DNA of 64,000 bases from Limnohabitans sp. 63ED37-2 (GCF_001412535.1 NZ_CP011774.1:429501-493500); one strand, 5' to 3'; positions 25,955-34,322 are shown, counted from the first letter of the stretch. The notes: generated by a model not told the origin, from the letters alone. Program-made: numbers and translations.

Positions 25955-26656
25955 TCAACGTGCCGCCAAATAAACGGCCTGCTCCGCGGACAAGCTAGCT
26001 TTGACTTGTTGGGTCATTTCATCGGCCAGGACCTCATGGGCACCCGCTTCAAGCGCTTGCAGTGTGCGCTCGACGATGGCCTCTGGTGTTGACTTGGGCA
26101 TGTCGATCCCTTTGGTGAGGTCTGTGTCCACAAAGCCCATGTGCAAAGTCAGCACCTGAGTCCCCTGTCCACGGAGGTCGTTGCGCAAACCATTGCTCAA
26201 GCTCCACAAAGCCGATTTGGAAACTGCATAGTTAGCGAGCTTGGGGCTGGTGATCCAACTGGCAATCGAGGCCACGTTGATCAGTGCGCCGCCACCATTT
26301 TGGGCCAGCACAGGCGCAAAAGCACGGCTGATGCGAAGCGGTCCCAGTACATTGGTTTCAAGGTGATTTCTCAACATGGCCTCTGCATCTTCGGCCATGA
26401 AACTACCGAAGTTGGCAATGCCTGCATTGTTCACCACGATCGTGACGTCCTGAGCCAGTTGCGCGGCGGCCTGAACATCTGCAGATGAGTTGACTTCGAG
26501 CTTGATGGGGGTCACACCAGCCAAGTTCATTTTGGAGGGGTCACGCGAACCTGCATAAACTTTTTTTGCGCCTCGCACGAGAAAGGCTTTGGCAAACGCA
26601 AGCCCAATGCCGCGGTTTGCGCCCGTGATGAGAACGGTGGAATTTTCAATTTGCAT
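25955..26656 (-). CDS. Short-chain dehydrogenase/reductase
   Basis: 233 residues. The cofactor motif GANRGIG is near residue 12, NNAG near residue 77, the catalytic Ser in NVASIASW, and the YxxxK pair in YAVSKSALW. A classical SDR using NAD(P). A 14-bp operator-like site identical at 12 of 14 positions to the one at tetR lies 14 bp before its start, so this gene and the MFS gene behind it are likely TetR-controlled. Substrate unknown. Confidence 0.85.
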   Translation of the reverse strand: MQIENSTVLITGANRGIGLAFAKAFLVRGAKKVYAGSRDPSKMNLAGVTPIKLEVNSSADVQAAAQLAQDVTIVVNNAGIANFGSFMAEDAEAMLRNHLETNVLGPLRISRAFAPVLAQNGGGALINVASIASWITSPKLANYAVSKSALWSLSNGLRNDLRGQGTQVLTLHMGFVDTDLTKGIDMPKSTPEAIVERTLQALEAGAHEVLADEMTQQVKASLSAEQAVYLAAR

Positions 26657-26670
26657 GGTTTACTTTCATT

Positions 26671-26684
26671 ATGATGACCGTCAT
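26671..26684. promoter_or_regulatory. Putative TetR operator upstream of the SDR-MFS operon
   Basis: ATGATGACCGTCAT contains the odd palindrome ATGAC-C-GTCAT (26674-26684). It differs at only two positions from the perfect palindrome at 27314-27327, next to the tetR start. Confidence 0.6.
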
Positions 26685-26727
26685 ATATTGGATCGAATAA
26701 AAATTTCAGGTCGAAAGGGCAAGACAA

Positions 26728-27315
26728 TCAATGTTGGGTGGTGTGTTGGTAACGCTCGAGCAGCGCCTGCCGTGTTTGGGTCAAAACGGTGCGCCCCTCT
26801 TTTCCGCCAAGTGTTCGCGCCAATTGCAAGGCACCTACCATCGTTGCCGTGATGACTGATGCCTCATTCTCATCGGCATATTCGGGCAAGGCAGCCTGCA
26901 CCAAAGCGATCATCGCATCCACTCTGCGGCGAGCTTCCACACGAACCACTTCGTCTTGGCGCGTCATTTCAGAAGACAGCGCGGCAACCACGCAACCATC
27001 TTCGATACGTTCCATGTGTGCCTGATGCAAGTAGGTTTCGACCAAGGCCTGATAGCGTGTGCCGCCCTTGGCCAGACGACGCTCGATCACCTCTGTCAAA
27101 GATTCAATGTTTTCTTGTCCTGCTCTGGCCAGCGCCTCAACCACCAAGGCGTCACGCGATTCGAAGTGCGCGTAAAAGCCGCCATGCGTCAGTCCGGCTT
27201 CTTTCATGATGTCGGCAACGCCAATACCGCGGTAACCCGCGCGACGAATTGCCTTGGACGCCACCTCGACGATGCGAGCATGACTCAGTTCTTTTCGGGT
27301 GGGTAATGATGACAT
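26728..27315 (-). CDS. TetR/AcrR-family transcriptional regulator
   Basis: 195 residues from the ATG at 27315 (MSSLPTRKELSHARIVEVASKAIRRAG). The N-terminal HTH is GYRGIGVADIMKEAGLTHGGFYAHFESRDALVVEAL, a classic TetR DNA-binding domain; the rest is the helical ligand-binding domain. Upstream ATGs at 27327 and 27354 lie within the operator and the -35 region and are unlikely starts. It reads in the same direction as the SDR and MFS genes, 71 bp ahead of them. Probable repressor of itself and of that pair. Confidence 0.85.
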   Translation of the reverse strand: MSSLPTRKELSHARIVEVASKAIRRAGYRGIGVADIMKEAGLTHGGFYAHFESRDALVVEALARAGQENIESLTEVIERRLAKGGTRYQALVETYLHQAHMERIEDGCVVAALSSEMTRQDEVVRVEARRRVDAMIALVQAALPEYADENEASVITATMVGALQLARTLGGKEGRTVLTQTRQALLERYQHTTQH

Positions 27316-27327
27316 GATGATCATCAT
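27314..27327. promoter_or_regulatory. Perfect 14-bp palindromic operator at the tetR start
   Basis: ATGATGATCATCAT is a perfect palindrome overlapping the tetR start codon and the downstream edge of its -10 box. Its near-copy lies at 26671-26684. Confidence 0.65.
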
Positions 27328-27354
27328 ATTAAAGGGTCCATGTGGTTGGGTCAA
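27326..27354 (-). promoter_or_regulatory. tetR promoter
   Basis: On the minus strand TTGACC (27354-27349), a 17-bp spacer and TAATAT (27331-27326) form a plausible sigma-70 promoter. Transcription would start within a few bases of the ATG at 27315, implying a very short leader. Confidence 0.55.
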
Positions 27355-27483
27355 GTGTCAGAAACTACCCATTATTTTCAATAGTCCAGCATACAACCGC
27401 TTAGGGTCAGCTTCAGCCAATGGTTAACACTAGACCTTTGTCTGCTTCCAGCCTCAAGCAGACTTTCATCCAGCAAGGACCCT

Positions 27484-28710
27484 TCAGATAAACCAAAGCA
27501 CACCTACCGCACCGCCCACCACCATGGCGACGAACCCCAGTCCTACGGTCAGGTCGTAGCGAATCCCGCCGCTGGCCATCGCCAAGGCGGTTTTGGCCAC
27601 TGCGCTGGAGGCCAGAACGGCCACCAATGCCCAATGCGCCCACTCAGGCGTCATGCCGCCTGAATGAATCAGTTGCGCAATGCTGGCGGCGGCGGCATGC
27701 ACTTCCACCCAAGCCACACACAAAGCAGCCAACAATACGCCCACATCGCCAAAAACATGTTGCAGCAAGGCAGCGAGCAAGGACATCAAGGCAATGATGG
27801 TGGCCATGCCCAGGGCATGGGTGAGCTTGAAGGCACGCCCTGTTGGCGTCTCGGCACCATCGCCTTCGATGCGCCGCAATGCGAGCAGCACCACCAGCTG
27901 CAAGCCCAGGCCCGCCAAGACCAGTGGCCAGCGCATGGCCACCAGCAGCGTCGGTGATGCGGCTCCCAGCACCCCGGCAAACAGCGTCAACGACGCCAGA
28001 TTGGCGAGCATGGCGCAAGCCGCTGCGGGCAGTGGGTCACTTTGCCCAGCCCGCACGCGCTGGCCTGTGCTGACGACCACGGCAGTGGAGGACACAAAAC
28101 CCGAAAAAAAGGCCGCCAGTGGCATGCCCCAGCGCCCACCCAGCGCCCGCTGCGCGACATGGCCCAGCATGCCGACTGCCATGACCAGCACCACGATGCG
28201 CCAAAGCGTGATGGGTTGCAGCACGCCCCAGGGGTCCATCGCTTGGTCTGACAGCAGCGGCATCACAACCAGTGCTGCGGCCGCCAGGATGAGGGCGTCT
28301 TGCAACTCTTGATCGGTGATCAACACAAGGCTGATGCGCTGCGAAGCTTGTTTGGCATGCAGCAGCGCCGCAGCCAGCACACCGAGAGCGGCAGACAAGC
28401 TCGGGTTTTGCTGCGCCAGCGCCGACAGCATCAAGGTCACCAGCAAGGCCACCTCGCCCGTCTGGCCAGGATCGCTTCGGACGGTGGCCTGATAGCCACC
28501 GATCATCAGTGCACCGATCACCAAGACCGTGGCCACAAATGGCCAAGTGCCCAAACTCCAGCTCACATAGCCGAGCATGGCCACCAGCGTGTGCGTTCGC
28601 GTGCCAGCCTTGGTTCTACCGGGTTGGTGTCGCCGCTCGCGAACAACACCGATCAGCAAGCCCACCCCCAGGGCGGTCAGCAAACCCATCCAATGCGCGG
28701 CGGAGTTCAT
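27484..28710 (-). CDS. MgtC/SapB-like and DUF4010 integral membrane protein
   Basis: 408 residues and about 12 hydrophobic helices. The N-terminus (LLTALGVGLLIGVVRERRH...GTRTHTLVAMLGYVSW) matches the MgtC/SapB-type fold found at the start of DUF4010 proteins, and the C-terminal half carries the SGFVSSTAVVVSTG region typical of DUF4010. Members are uncharacterised inner-membrane proteins. No partner gene adjoins it. A TGAT-N4-ATCA box lies 50 bp upstream of its start. Confidence 0.78.
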   Translation of the reverse strand: MNSAAHWMGLLTALGVGLLIGVVRERRHQPGRTKAGTRTHTLVAMLGYVSWSLGTWPFVATVLVIGALMIGGYQATVRSDPGQTGEVALLVTLMLSALAQQNPSLSAALGVLAAALLHAKQASQRISLVLITDQELQDALILAAAALVVMPLLSDQAMDPWGVLQPITLWRIVVLVMAVGMLGHVAQRALGGRWGMPLAAFFSGFVSSTAVVVSTGQRVRAGQSDPLPAAACAMLANLASLTLFAGVLGAASPTLLVAMRWPLVLAGLGLQLVVLLALRRIEGDGAETPTGRAFKLTHALGMATIIALMSLLAALLQHVFGDVGVLLAALCVAWVEVHAAAASIAQLIHSGGMTPEWAHWALVAVLASSAVAKTALAMASGGIRYDLTVGLGFVAMVVGGAVGVLWFI

Positions 28711-28760
28711 GAAAAAACCAACATCATCCGCATCTGAGCATGATGCTCAGCGCCTAACCG

Positions 28761-28772
28761 TGATCCAGATCA
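28761..28772. promoter_or_regulatory. Possible FNR/CRP-type box
   Basis: TGATCCAGATCA fits the TGAT-N4-ATCA core of FNR-type sites (TTGAT-N4-ATCAA), but both outer bases differ (G and T). It could act on the DUF4010-type gene. Weak evidence. Confidence 0.3.
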
Positions 28773-28859
28773 TGCTCTGATGGATCTAGGTCTTGGGCCG
28801 TTCGCCTGTGTCGGCTGAAAGTTGGATGCAATGAGGTTTAGGCCCAAGAGTCTCAGACT

Positions 28860-29690
28860 TCACATGTTCCACAGCCGAGGCACAGCCCCTGGCAAAGCCC
28901 ACATCTCTTGGCGCCATGCCGCCCACACCTTCCGCAGCAGTTCAATCGCCGGTTCTGTCACAGGCGATAGCACCCGCAGCACGATGACCTGTTTGTGTGG
29001 TGAGGTCGCCCCTGCGGTCAGGCGCAGTTCAGACGCTTCGAGCAGTTCGCGGGCACAAGCCAGAGCCCGTTCAATGCGCTCATCGGCCATGGTGCTGCCC
29101 GCTGCAAACACCAGCGTGGCCATGCAGCGCTGGCCTGCCAAGCCGAGCGGGCTGTTCATCAATCTGGAGTCGCTGGCATCCAAGGTGCCGCGTTCCAGCC
29201 ACACGCCGGGAATCTCCAGGTGTTGCCGGAAGGTGCCTTGCACAAAAGGCATGTCGGCCGCAGGCAGGCCCAGCGCGGTGATGTCCCAGGTCATCATTTC
29301 GGCCCCGGGTGCCAAGTCAAACACCGCGCGGTTGAGGCCATCACAGCCGTTGTAAGCAATCGCCTCCAAGGGCAGCCATTCGAGCCGAGCACCCGATTCC
29401 ACACGCGCATGCACTTGCTGTGTCGCAAGGCCCGCTTCAGACCGATAAAAACGCGTGGCCCCAGGTGTGGTGACCAAGCCGTGAGCACCTGCGCCCACAG
29501 AAACGTGCATGTCGAGGGTGTCGCCACCCACCAAGCCGCTGGGCGGGTGCACCAGCACGTTGTGGCACACCGCATCGCCTTCGGGGTAGAGGCTTTGCAA
29601 GATGCGCAGCGGGCCCTGGTGCAGGTAGCGGGCCACGCTGCGCTCGGCTTCGAGCGTGTAGTCCAAATCGAGTCGGGCCAACCAAGTCAT
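28860..29690 (-). CDS. ureD: Urease accessory protein UreD (UreH)
   Basis: 276 residues. Family motifs: the HPPSGLVGGDTLDM segment (near 48-61), TTPGATRFYRSE (74-85), and ARVESGARLEWLPLEAIAYNGC. UreD binds apo-urease and forms the scaffold and nickel tunnel with UreF and UreG. It is required for activation, yet it lies about 11 kb from ureA, beyond urtABCDE and unrelated genes. No second ureD is visible near ureA, so this copy presumably serves the cluster. Confidence 0.94.
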   Translation of the reverse strand: MTWLARLDLDYTLEAERSVARYLHQGPLRILQSLYPEGDAVCHNVLVHPPSGLVGGDTLDMHVSVGAGAHGLVTTPGATRFYRSEAGLATQQVHARVESGARLEWLPLEAIAYNGCDGLNRAVFDLAPGAEMMTWDITALGLPAADMPFVQGTFRQHLEIPGVWLERGTLDASDSRLMNSPLGLAGQRCMATLVFAAGSTMADERIERALACARELLEASELRLTAGATSPHKQVIVLRVLSPVTEPAIELLRKVWAAWRQEMWALPGAVPRLWNM

Positions 29691-29744
29691 TGGGTCAACT
29701 ACCTTGGGTTGGCCGACGGCGTCACACGCACAACAGTAGGCGCT

Positions 29745-30512
29745 TTACTCGCCTTGCGAGCCGCGGTGTGCCCAGCCGGTGGTGCGCTTTTCGATGGCGC
29801 TGAACAGTTCGTACATGGCCATGGCCATCGCGCCCACCACCACCAAGCCAGAAAACGCCAAGCCCATTTGCATGGCCGAGCCGGCCGAGATCAGCAGGTA
29901 GCCAATGCCTTCGTTCGAAGCCGTCATCTCAGACACCGTGGTGCCCACAAAGGCCAGCGTGATCGCGACTTTGAGCGAGCCGTAAAAGTAAGGCATGGAG
30001 CGGGGCAGGCCGACTTTGACCAGCACGTCCCAGCGTTTGGCACCCAGCACGCGCAGCACGTCTTCGAGCTCAGGCTCCAGCGTGGCCAAGCCGGTGGCGA
30101 TGTTCACCATGATGGGGAAAAAGCTGATGAGGAAAGCCGTGAGGATGGCCGGGCCGATGCCGATGCCGAACCACACCACCAAGATGGGCACAAAGGCCGC
30201 TTTGGGCAGCGCGTTGAAGGCGGTCATGAGCGGGTACACGGCGGCATAGGCCAGGCGCGAGCTGCCAATAATGAAGCCCAGCAGCACGCCCACCACGATG
30301 GCGATGCCAAAGCCCACCATGGTCACCCAGTAGGTGCGCCAGGCGTGGCCCGCGATCACGTCGCGGTATTCGATGGTTTGCTGCGCGATGCGCGAAGGGC
30401 TGGGGAAAACGAATTCCGACACGTTGAAGGCGCGGCACAGGCCTTCCCAAACCAGGATGCTCAGCACCAGCAAGATCCAGGGGGACCAGCTTTCAAGGGA
30501 TTTCTTGTTCAT
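29745..30512 (-). CDS. ABC transporter permease, NitT/TauT (SsuC-like) family
   Basis: 255 residues from the ATG at 30512, preceded by GGGAG. About six transmembrane helices and the EAA loop (LEDVLRVLGAKRWDVLVKVGLP, about 157-178) of binding-protein-dependent permeases, with an FPSPSRI start region typical of SsuC/TauC/NrtB types. It follows the ATPase gene by 13 bp. It is likely part of an uptake system for a small nitrogenous compound, given its place among purine genes. Ligand unproven. Confidence 0.86.
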   Translation of the reverse strand: MNKKSLESWSPWILLVLSILVWEGLCRAFNVSEFVFPSPSRIAQQTIEYRDVIAGHAWRTYWVTMVGFGIAIVVGVLLGFIIGSSRLAYAAVYPLMTAFNALPKAAFVPILVVWFGIGIGPAILTAFLISFFPIMVNIATGLATLEPELEDVLRVLGAKRWDVLVKVGLPRSMPYFYGSLKVAITLAFVGTTVSEMTASNEGIGYLLISAGSAMQMGLAFSGLVVVGAMAMAMYELFSAIEKRTTGWAHRGSQGE

Positions 30513-30525
30513 GTGGGGCTCCCGC

Positions 30526-31344
30526 TCATTGGTTGATGGCTGTACCGGTCTTGCGCATGGCACCGATGTGGCCGCGCAGCTCGTGCACGATGTTGGTGAA
30601 TTCCGGGGTGTAAGTGATCTCGAGGTCGCGCGGGCGCGGCAGGTCGATCTCGCGTTTGACCACAAAACGGCCAGGGCTCTTGCTCATCACATAAACCGTG
30701 TCGGCCAAAAACACCGACTCGCGCAGGTCGTGAGTGACCAAAATCACGTTGAACTTTTGCTCGGTCCACAAGTCGCGCAAGATGCACCAGAGTTCTTCAC
30801 GCGTGAAGGCGTCGAGCGCACCGAAGGGCTCGTCCAGCAGCAGCATCTTGGGCTCGTGAATCAAGGCGCGGCAGATGCTGGCGCGTTGCTGCATGCCGCC
30901 CGACAGTTGCCACGGAAATTTGTCTTCGTAGCCGCCCAAGCCCACGGTGTTCAGCAGTTTGCGGGCGCGTTCTGCGTACTCTTCGCGTTTTTGCTTGAAG
31001 TTGGAGCGGTAGGGCTCCACGATTTCGAGGGGCAGCAGCACGTTGTCGAGTGTGGTGCGCCAAGGCAAAAGTGATGACGCCTGAAACGCCATGCCGCTGA
31101 TCTTGAGCGGGCCGGTCACCGGTTGGCCGTCGACCAGGATGCGGCCTTTGCTGGGCATTTTGAGGCCGGTGGTCAGCTTCATGAAGGTTGACTTGCCGCA
31201 GCCCGATGGCCCAACGATGGCGATGAACTCGCCTTGCTTGACCTGCAAGTTGATGTCTTCGACAGCGAAGTGGTTCTGCGCCAGCAACTCGTCGTTGTAG
31301 GCCAGCCAGACATTCTGGAAATCAACGAATGATTCTTGGGTCAT
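30526..31344 (-). CDS. ABC transporter ATP-binding protein, NitT/TauT (SsuB-like) family
   Basis: 272 residues. Walker A GPSGCGKSTFMKL, signature QLSGGMQQRASICRAL, Walker B MLLLDEPFGALD, H-loop VTHDL. Highest resemblance is to SsuB/TauB-type ATPases. It is the first gene after a TGTATACA operator (31374-31381) and precedes the permease. That operator also occurs at NCS2, hiuH/gntR and puuD, which ties this transporter to purine catabolism. Confidence 0.88.
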   Translation of the reverse strand: MTQESFVDFQNVWLAYNDELLAQNHFAVEDINLQVKQGEFIAIVGPSGCGKSTFMKLTTGLKMPSKGRILVDGQPVTGPLKISGMAFQASSLLPWRTTLDNVLLPLEIVEPYRSNFKQKREEYAERARKLLNTVGLGGYEDKFPWQLSGGMQQRASICRALIHEPKMLLLDEPFGALDAFTREELWCILRDLWTEQKFNVILVTHDLRESVFLADTVYVMSKSPGRFVVKREIDLPRPRDLEITYTPEFTNIVHELRGHIGAMRKTGTAINQ

Positions 31345-31373
31345 GGTGAGAGCTCGAAAATGGTGTTCGAAAG

Positions 31374-31381
31374 TGTATACA
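31374..31381. promoter_or_regulatory. Purine-regulon operator candidate A (TGTATACA)
   Basis: GTGTATACAC (31373-31382) is a perfect 10-bp palindrome, 29 bp before the ATPase start. Read toward the ATPase gene it continues TGTATACACTTTCGAA. It is one of four copies of this motif in the window. Confidence 0.65.
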
Positions 31382-31438
31382 CGCTACGCCCTGTAAAAGC
31401 CCACCGACCCGTGCAGGGTGGCGGTGGGCCCGGAGCGC

Positions 31439-31455
31439 CGGGGCGGCATGCCCCG
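31439..31455 (-). other. Intercistronic hairpin between binding-protein and ATPase genes
   Basis: CGGGGC (31439-31444) and GCCCCG (31450-31455) form a 6-bp GC stem with a five-base loop. No T run follows, so it more likely stabilises the binding-protein mRNA than ends transcription. Confidence 0.35.
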
Positions 31456-31469
31456 AAGCTGACGCTGGA

Positions 31470-32504
31470 TTACTTCTTGCCCTTGGGCAGGATGTCCAGC
31501 TCTTTGGCGGTGGGCAAGAACGAGCCGTTCCAGATGTCTTCGGACTTGACGCGGGTCTTGGTGTTGAAGGCGTCCGACACTTGGGAAGCCATCAGCGTCA
31601 TGCGGGGGCCGTTGATCTGGCCAAAGCCTTCGGCGCGGGCCGATGGGCTGTTGATCACAGTGTCGATGGCCAATTGAAGGCGGCGGGTTTCCAGCGCCAC
31701 GTTGATGATGCCGTCGCGGGCCTTGACCGATTCAATGGCTTTGGCGGGGTCGGCCATCACGTCTTTGGCACCCTTGGTGAAGGCAGCCAGAAAGGCTTTC
31801 ACAGCGGCTGGGTTTTCCTTCAGGATCTTGGGCGAAGCGATGATCGCGTTGCCATAGAGCTTGACGCCGAAATCGGGGTACTGCATGACCACCACGTCTT
31901 CGGCTTTCACGCCACGCGCTTCGATGTTGAGCAGCGAGGTGAAGGTGAAGCCAGTGATGGCGTCCACGTCACCACGCACCAACATGGTTTCGCGCAATGG
32001 TGGGTCCATCGCGGTCCATGCCACGTTGCCGATGCCGTTGGCTTTTTGGAAGATAGGGAAGGCACGGCGGCCCGCATCAAACACGGGTGCGCCCAGCTTC
32101 TTGCCAGCCAGGTCAGCGGGGGTCTTGATGCCGGACTTCTTCAAAGCCATCACCGAAGCGGGGGTGTTGTTGTAGACCATCATGATGGCCACAGGCTTGT
32201 TGGGGGCGTCGGGGTTGTTGGCGTGGAATTCCATCAGGGCGGCCAGGTCGGCAAAGCCCAGGTCATAAGTGCCCGAAGCCACTCGGGTGACTGCGCCACC
32301 GGAGCCGTTGCCTGAGTCCACCGTCACGTCCAGTTTCGCGTCCTTGAAATAGCCTTTGGCTGCAGGCAGCAAGAAGAAAGCCGAAGGGCCTTCAAAGCGC
32401 CAGTCCAGCTGGAACTTGATGGGGGTGCTTTGGGCTTGTGCCAGGCCAAAAGAGGCGGCGGCTGCCAGTGCGGCCGTGGCCTTGAGTAAGAAACGCTTGT
32501 TCAT
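31470..32504 (-). CDS. ABC transporter substrate-binding protein, NitT/TauT family
   Basis: 344 residues from the ATG at 32504, with GGAG 6 bp upstream. Signal peptide MNKRFLLKATAALAAAASFGLAQAQ. The mature protein is of the SsuA/THI5-like type: PIKFQLDWRFEGPSAFFLLPAAKGYFKDAKLDVTVD and SGTYDLGFADLAALMEFH. Related proteins bind sulfonates, nitrate, formylaminopyrimidines or other nitrogenous compounds. The first-strand pattern with DWR resembles the pyrimidine/thiamine-precursor branch, so a purine- or pyrimidine-like ligand is plausible. That is inference. Confidence 0.84.
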   Translation of the reverse strand: MNKRFLLKATAALAAAASFGLAQAQSTPIKFQLDWRFEGPSAFFLLPAAKGYFKDAKLDVTVDSGNGSGGAVTRVASGTYDLGFADLAALMEFHANNPDAPNKPVAIMMVYNNTPASVMALKKSGIKTPADLAGKKLGAPVFDAGRRAFPIFQKANGIGNVAWTAMDPPLRETMLVRGDVDAITGFTFTSLLNIEARGVKAEDVVVMQYPDFGVKLYGNAIIASPKILKENPAAVKAFLAAFTKGAKDVMADPAKAIESVKARDGIINVALETRRLQLAIDTVINSPSARAEGFGQINGPRMTLMASQVSDAFNTKTRVKSEDIWNGSFLPTAKELDILPKGKK

Positions 32505-32561
32505 GAGGGGCTCCATAGACTGATAAACGGTGAATCTTGTCTAGCAAAATCGATGCCATTA

Positions 32562-32593
32562 TCAGGTAATGACCTGACGGTGTATGTCAGGTC
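32562..32593. promoter_or_regulatory. Triple TCAGGT half-site cluster upstream of the binding-protein gene
   Basis: TCAGGT at 32562-32567, its complement ACCTGA at 32572-32577 and TCAGGT again at 32587-32592. The last two form a perfect 8-bp inverted repeat GACCTGAC-N7-GTCAGGTC (32571-32593). It looks like an operator; the protein that binds it is unknown. Confidence 0.5.
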
Positions 32594-32710
32594 CATCCCC
32601 TATAAATCCCCTGTTTTGGTGCCCATTTCGTCGTCAAGACGCACCAAATTGGGGCTTTCGGCGGGGCCCCAGCGCGCGGTTGCACAGACCTAAGCCTGTT
32701 CGGCCCTGCC

Positions 32711-32740
32711 AAAAGTAAAAACCCCCGAACAAGTCGGGGG
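32711..32740 (-). terminator. Terminator after the NCS2 permease gene
   Basis: On the minus strand CCCCCGA (32740-32734), loop of five, TCGGGGG (32728-32722), then a T-rich tract (32721-32711). It lies 25 bp after the stop of the permease gene and separates it from the ABC genes. Confidence 0.85.
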
Positions 32741-32764
32741 TCATTTCTGGCGCCTTGATTCAAC

Positions 32765-34246
32765 TCAATGCGAGTCGGCTTGTTTGGCCGCTTCGATCGC
32801 CTCGCTGCTGTCGCCTTTGGACCCGTTGAAGTACAGGTTCAAGAGCACAGCGCTGATGGAGGCCAGCAAGATGCCCGACTCGATCAGCGGGTGGATGCTG
32901 TGAGGCATCCACTGCAGGTAGCGCGGCGCGATCAGCGGGATCATGCCAAAGCCGATCGAAATCGCCACGATGAACAGGTTGTTGCGGTTGCCTTTGTAGT
33001 CCACGCTGGCCAAGATGCGGATACCGGTGGCGGCCACCATGCCGAACATCACCAAGCCCGCACCACCCAACACAAAGGTGGGCAGTGACTCAACCAAGGC
33101 TGCCATCTTGGGCAGCAAACCCAGCACGATCAGGATCACGCCGCCTGCCACGCAGACGAAACGGCTTTTCACACCCGTCACGCCCACCAGGCCCACGTTT
33201 TGCGAGAAGCTGGTGTAGGGGAAGGTGTTGAAAATGCCGCCGATCAGAGTGCCCAGACCGTCGGTGCGCAGACCTGCGGTGAGCATTTTTTGATCGACTT
33301 TTTTACCGGTCAAATCGCCCAGTGCGAGGAACATGCCGGTCGACTCGATCATCACCACGATCATCACCAAGGTCATGGTCAGGATCAGGATCGGGTCAAA
33401 GACGGGGGCGGCAATTTCAAAGGGCAGCACCAGGTCAAACCAGCCGGCTTTGCTGACTTTGTCGAAGTTCATGAGGCCAGCGGCCGTGGCCACCACGCCA
33501 CCGACCACGATGCCCAGCAGCACCGAAATGTTGGACAAAAAGCCACGGGCGTACTTGGCAATCAGCAAGATGGACACGAGCACGATGGCGGCAATGCCGA
33601 TGTGCGACAGCTGCGCGTACTTGGGGTTGGGCACCGAGCCGACGATGTTCATGCCGGCAGGCACTGGGGGCACCGCGCCCGTGCTGGCCGCTTGTTTGGC
33701 GGCATCGAGCCAGGCCAGGTGTTCCGGGTTAGGGATGCTGGGCGCTGTGGGGCCGAAGGGGTTGCCAAAAATCCAGTTGATGCCCACCCGCATCAAGCTG
33801 ATGCCGATGACGGCAATGATGGTGCCGGTCACGACAGGTGGGAAAAAACGCAACATGCGACTCACGATGGGCGCAATCAAGATGGAGATCACCCCCGCGC
33901 CAATGATGGCGCCAAAGATCAGCCCTGCGCCTTGAACGCCCGGGTTGTTGTTGGCCATGGCGACCATGGGGGCCACCGACGCAAATGTCACGCCCATCAT
34001 CACGGGCAGCTTGATGCCAAACCACTGTGTGGCACCGAGCGATTGGATCAGCGTGACCAAACCGCAGCAAAACAGGTCGGCCGAGATCAGCATCGCCACT
34101 TGTTCAGGGCTGAGTTTGAGGGCGCGGCCGACGATCAGGGGCACGGCCACCGCGCCGGCATACATCACCAGCACATGTTGCAGGCCCAAAGCGGCGAGCT
34201 TGCCATTGGGCAAATGCTCGTCCACGGGGTGGATGGTTGAACTCAT
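32765..34246 (-). CDS. NCS2-family nucleobase (xanthine/urate) permease
   Basis: 493 residues from the ATG at 34246, with AGGAG about 8 bp upstream. About 12-14 transmembrane helices; the N-terminal ALGLQHVLVMYAGAVAVPLIVG and the NAT signature region NTFPYTSFSQNVGLVGVTGVKSR (QNxGxxxxT) are characteristic. This branch includes uric acid/xanthine:proton symporters (UacT, XanP, PbuX types). It has a TGTATACA operator at 34323-34330. The purine-degradation neighbours favour xanthine or urate as substrate. Confidence 0.9.
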   Translation of the reverse strand: MSSTIHPVDEHLPNGKLAALGLQHVLVMYAGAVAVPLIVGRALKLSPEQVAMLISADLFCCGLVTLIQSLGATQWFGIKLPVMMGVTFASVAPMVAMANNNPGVQGAGLIFGAIIGAGVISILIAPIVSRMLRFFPPVVTGTIIAVIGISLMRVGINWIFGNPFGPTAPSIPNPEHLAWLDAAKQAASTGAVPPVPAGMNIVGSVPNPKYAQLSHIGIAAIVLVSILLIAKYARGFLSNISVLLGIVVGGVVATAAGLMNFDKVSKAGWFDLVLPFEIAAPVFDPILILTMTLVMIVVMIESTGMFLALGDLTGKKVDQKMLTAGLRTDGLGTLIGGIFNTFPYTSFSQNVGLVGVTGVKSRFVCVAGGVILIVLGLLPKMAALVESLPTFVLGGAGLVMFGMVAATGIRILASVDYKGNRNNLFIVAISIGFGMIPLIAPRYLQWMPHSIHPLIESGILLASISAVLLNLYFNGSKGDSSEAIEAAKQADSH

Positions 34247-34322
34247 GGAGGGGTCTCCTGAAAGGTAAACAGAGGGGGAAAACTGCAAAGAAACTAGATG
34301 TGTGCTTCTTTGTGTTCGAAAC

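Noticed and set aside
28761..28772. FNR box as a definite control site for the DUF4010-type gene
   Set aside because: Both outer bases deviate from TTGAT-N4-ATCAA; kept only as a low-confidence feature.
33200..34240. 346-codon His-rich open frame opposite the NCS2 permease gene
   Set aside because: Antisense of Val/Met/Ala-rich membrane segments, giving artificial His/Gln content.
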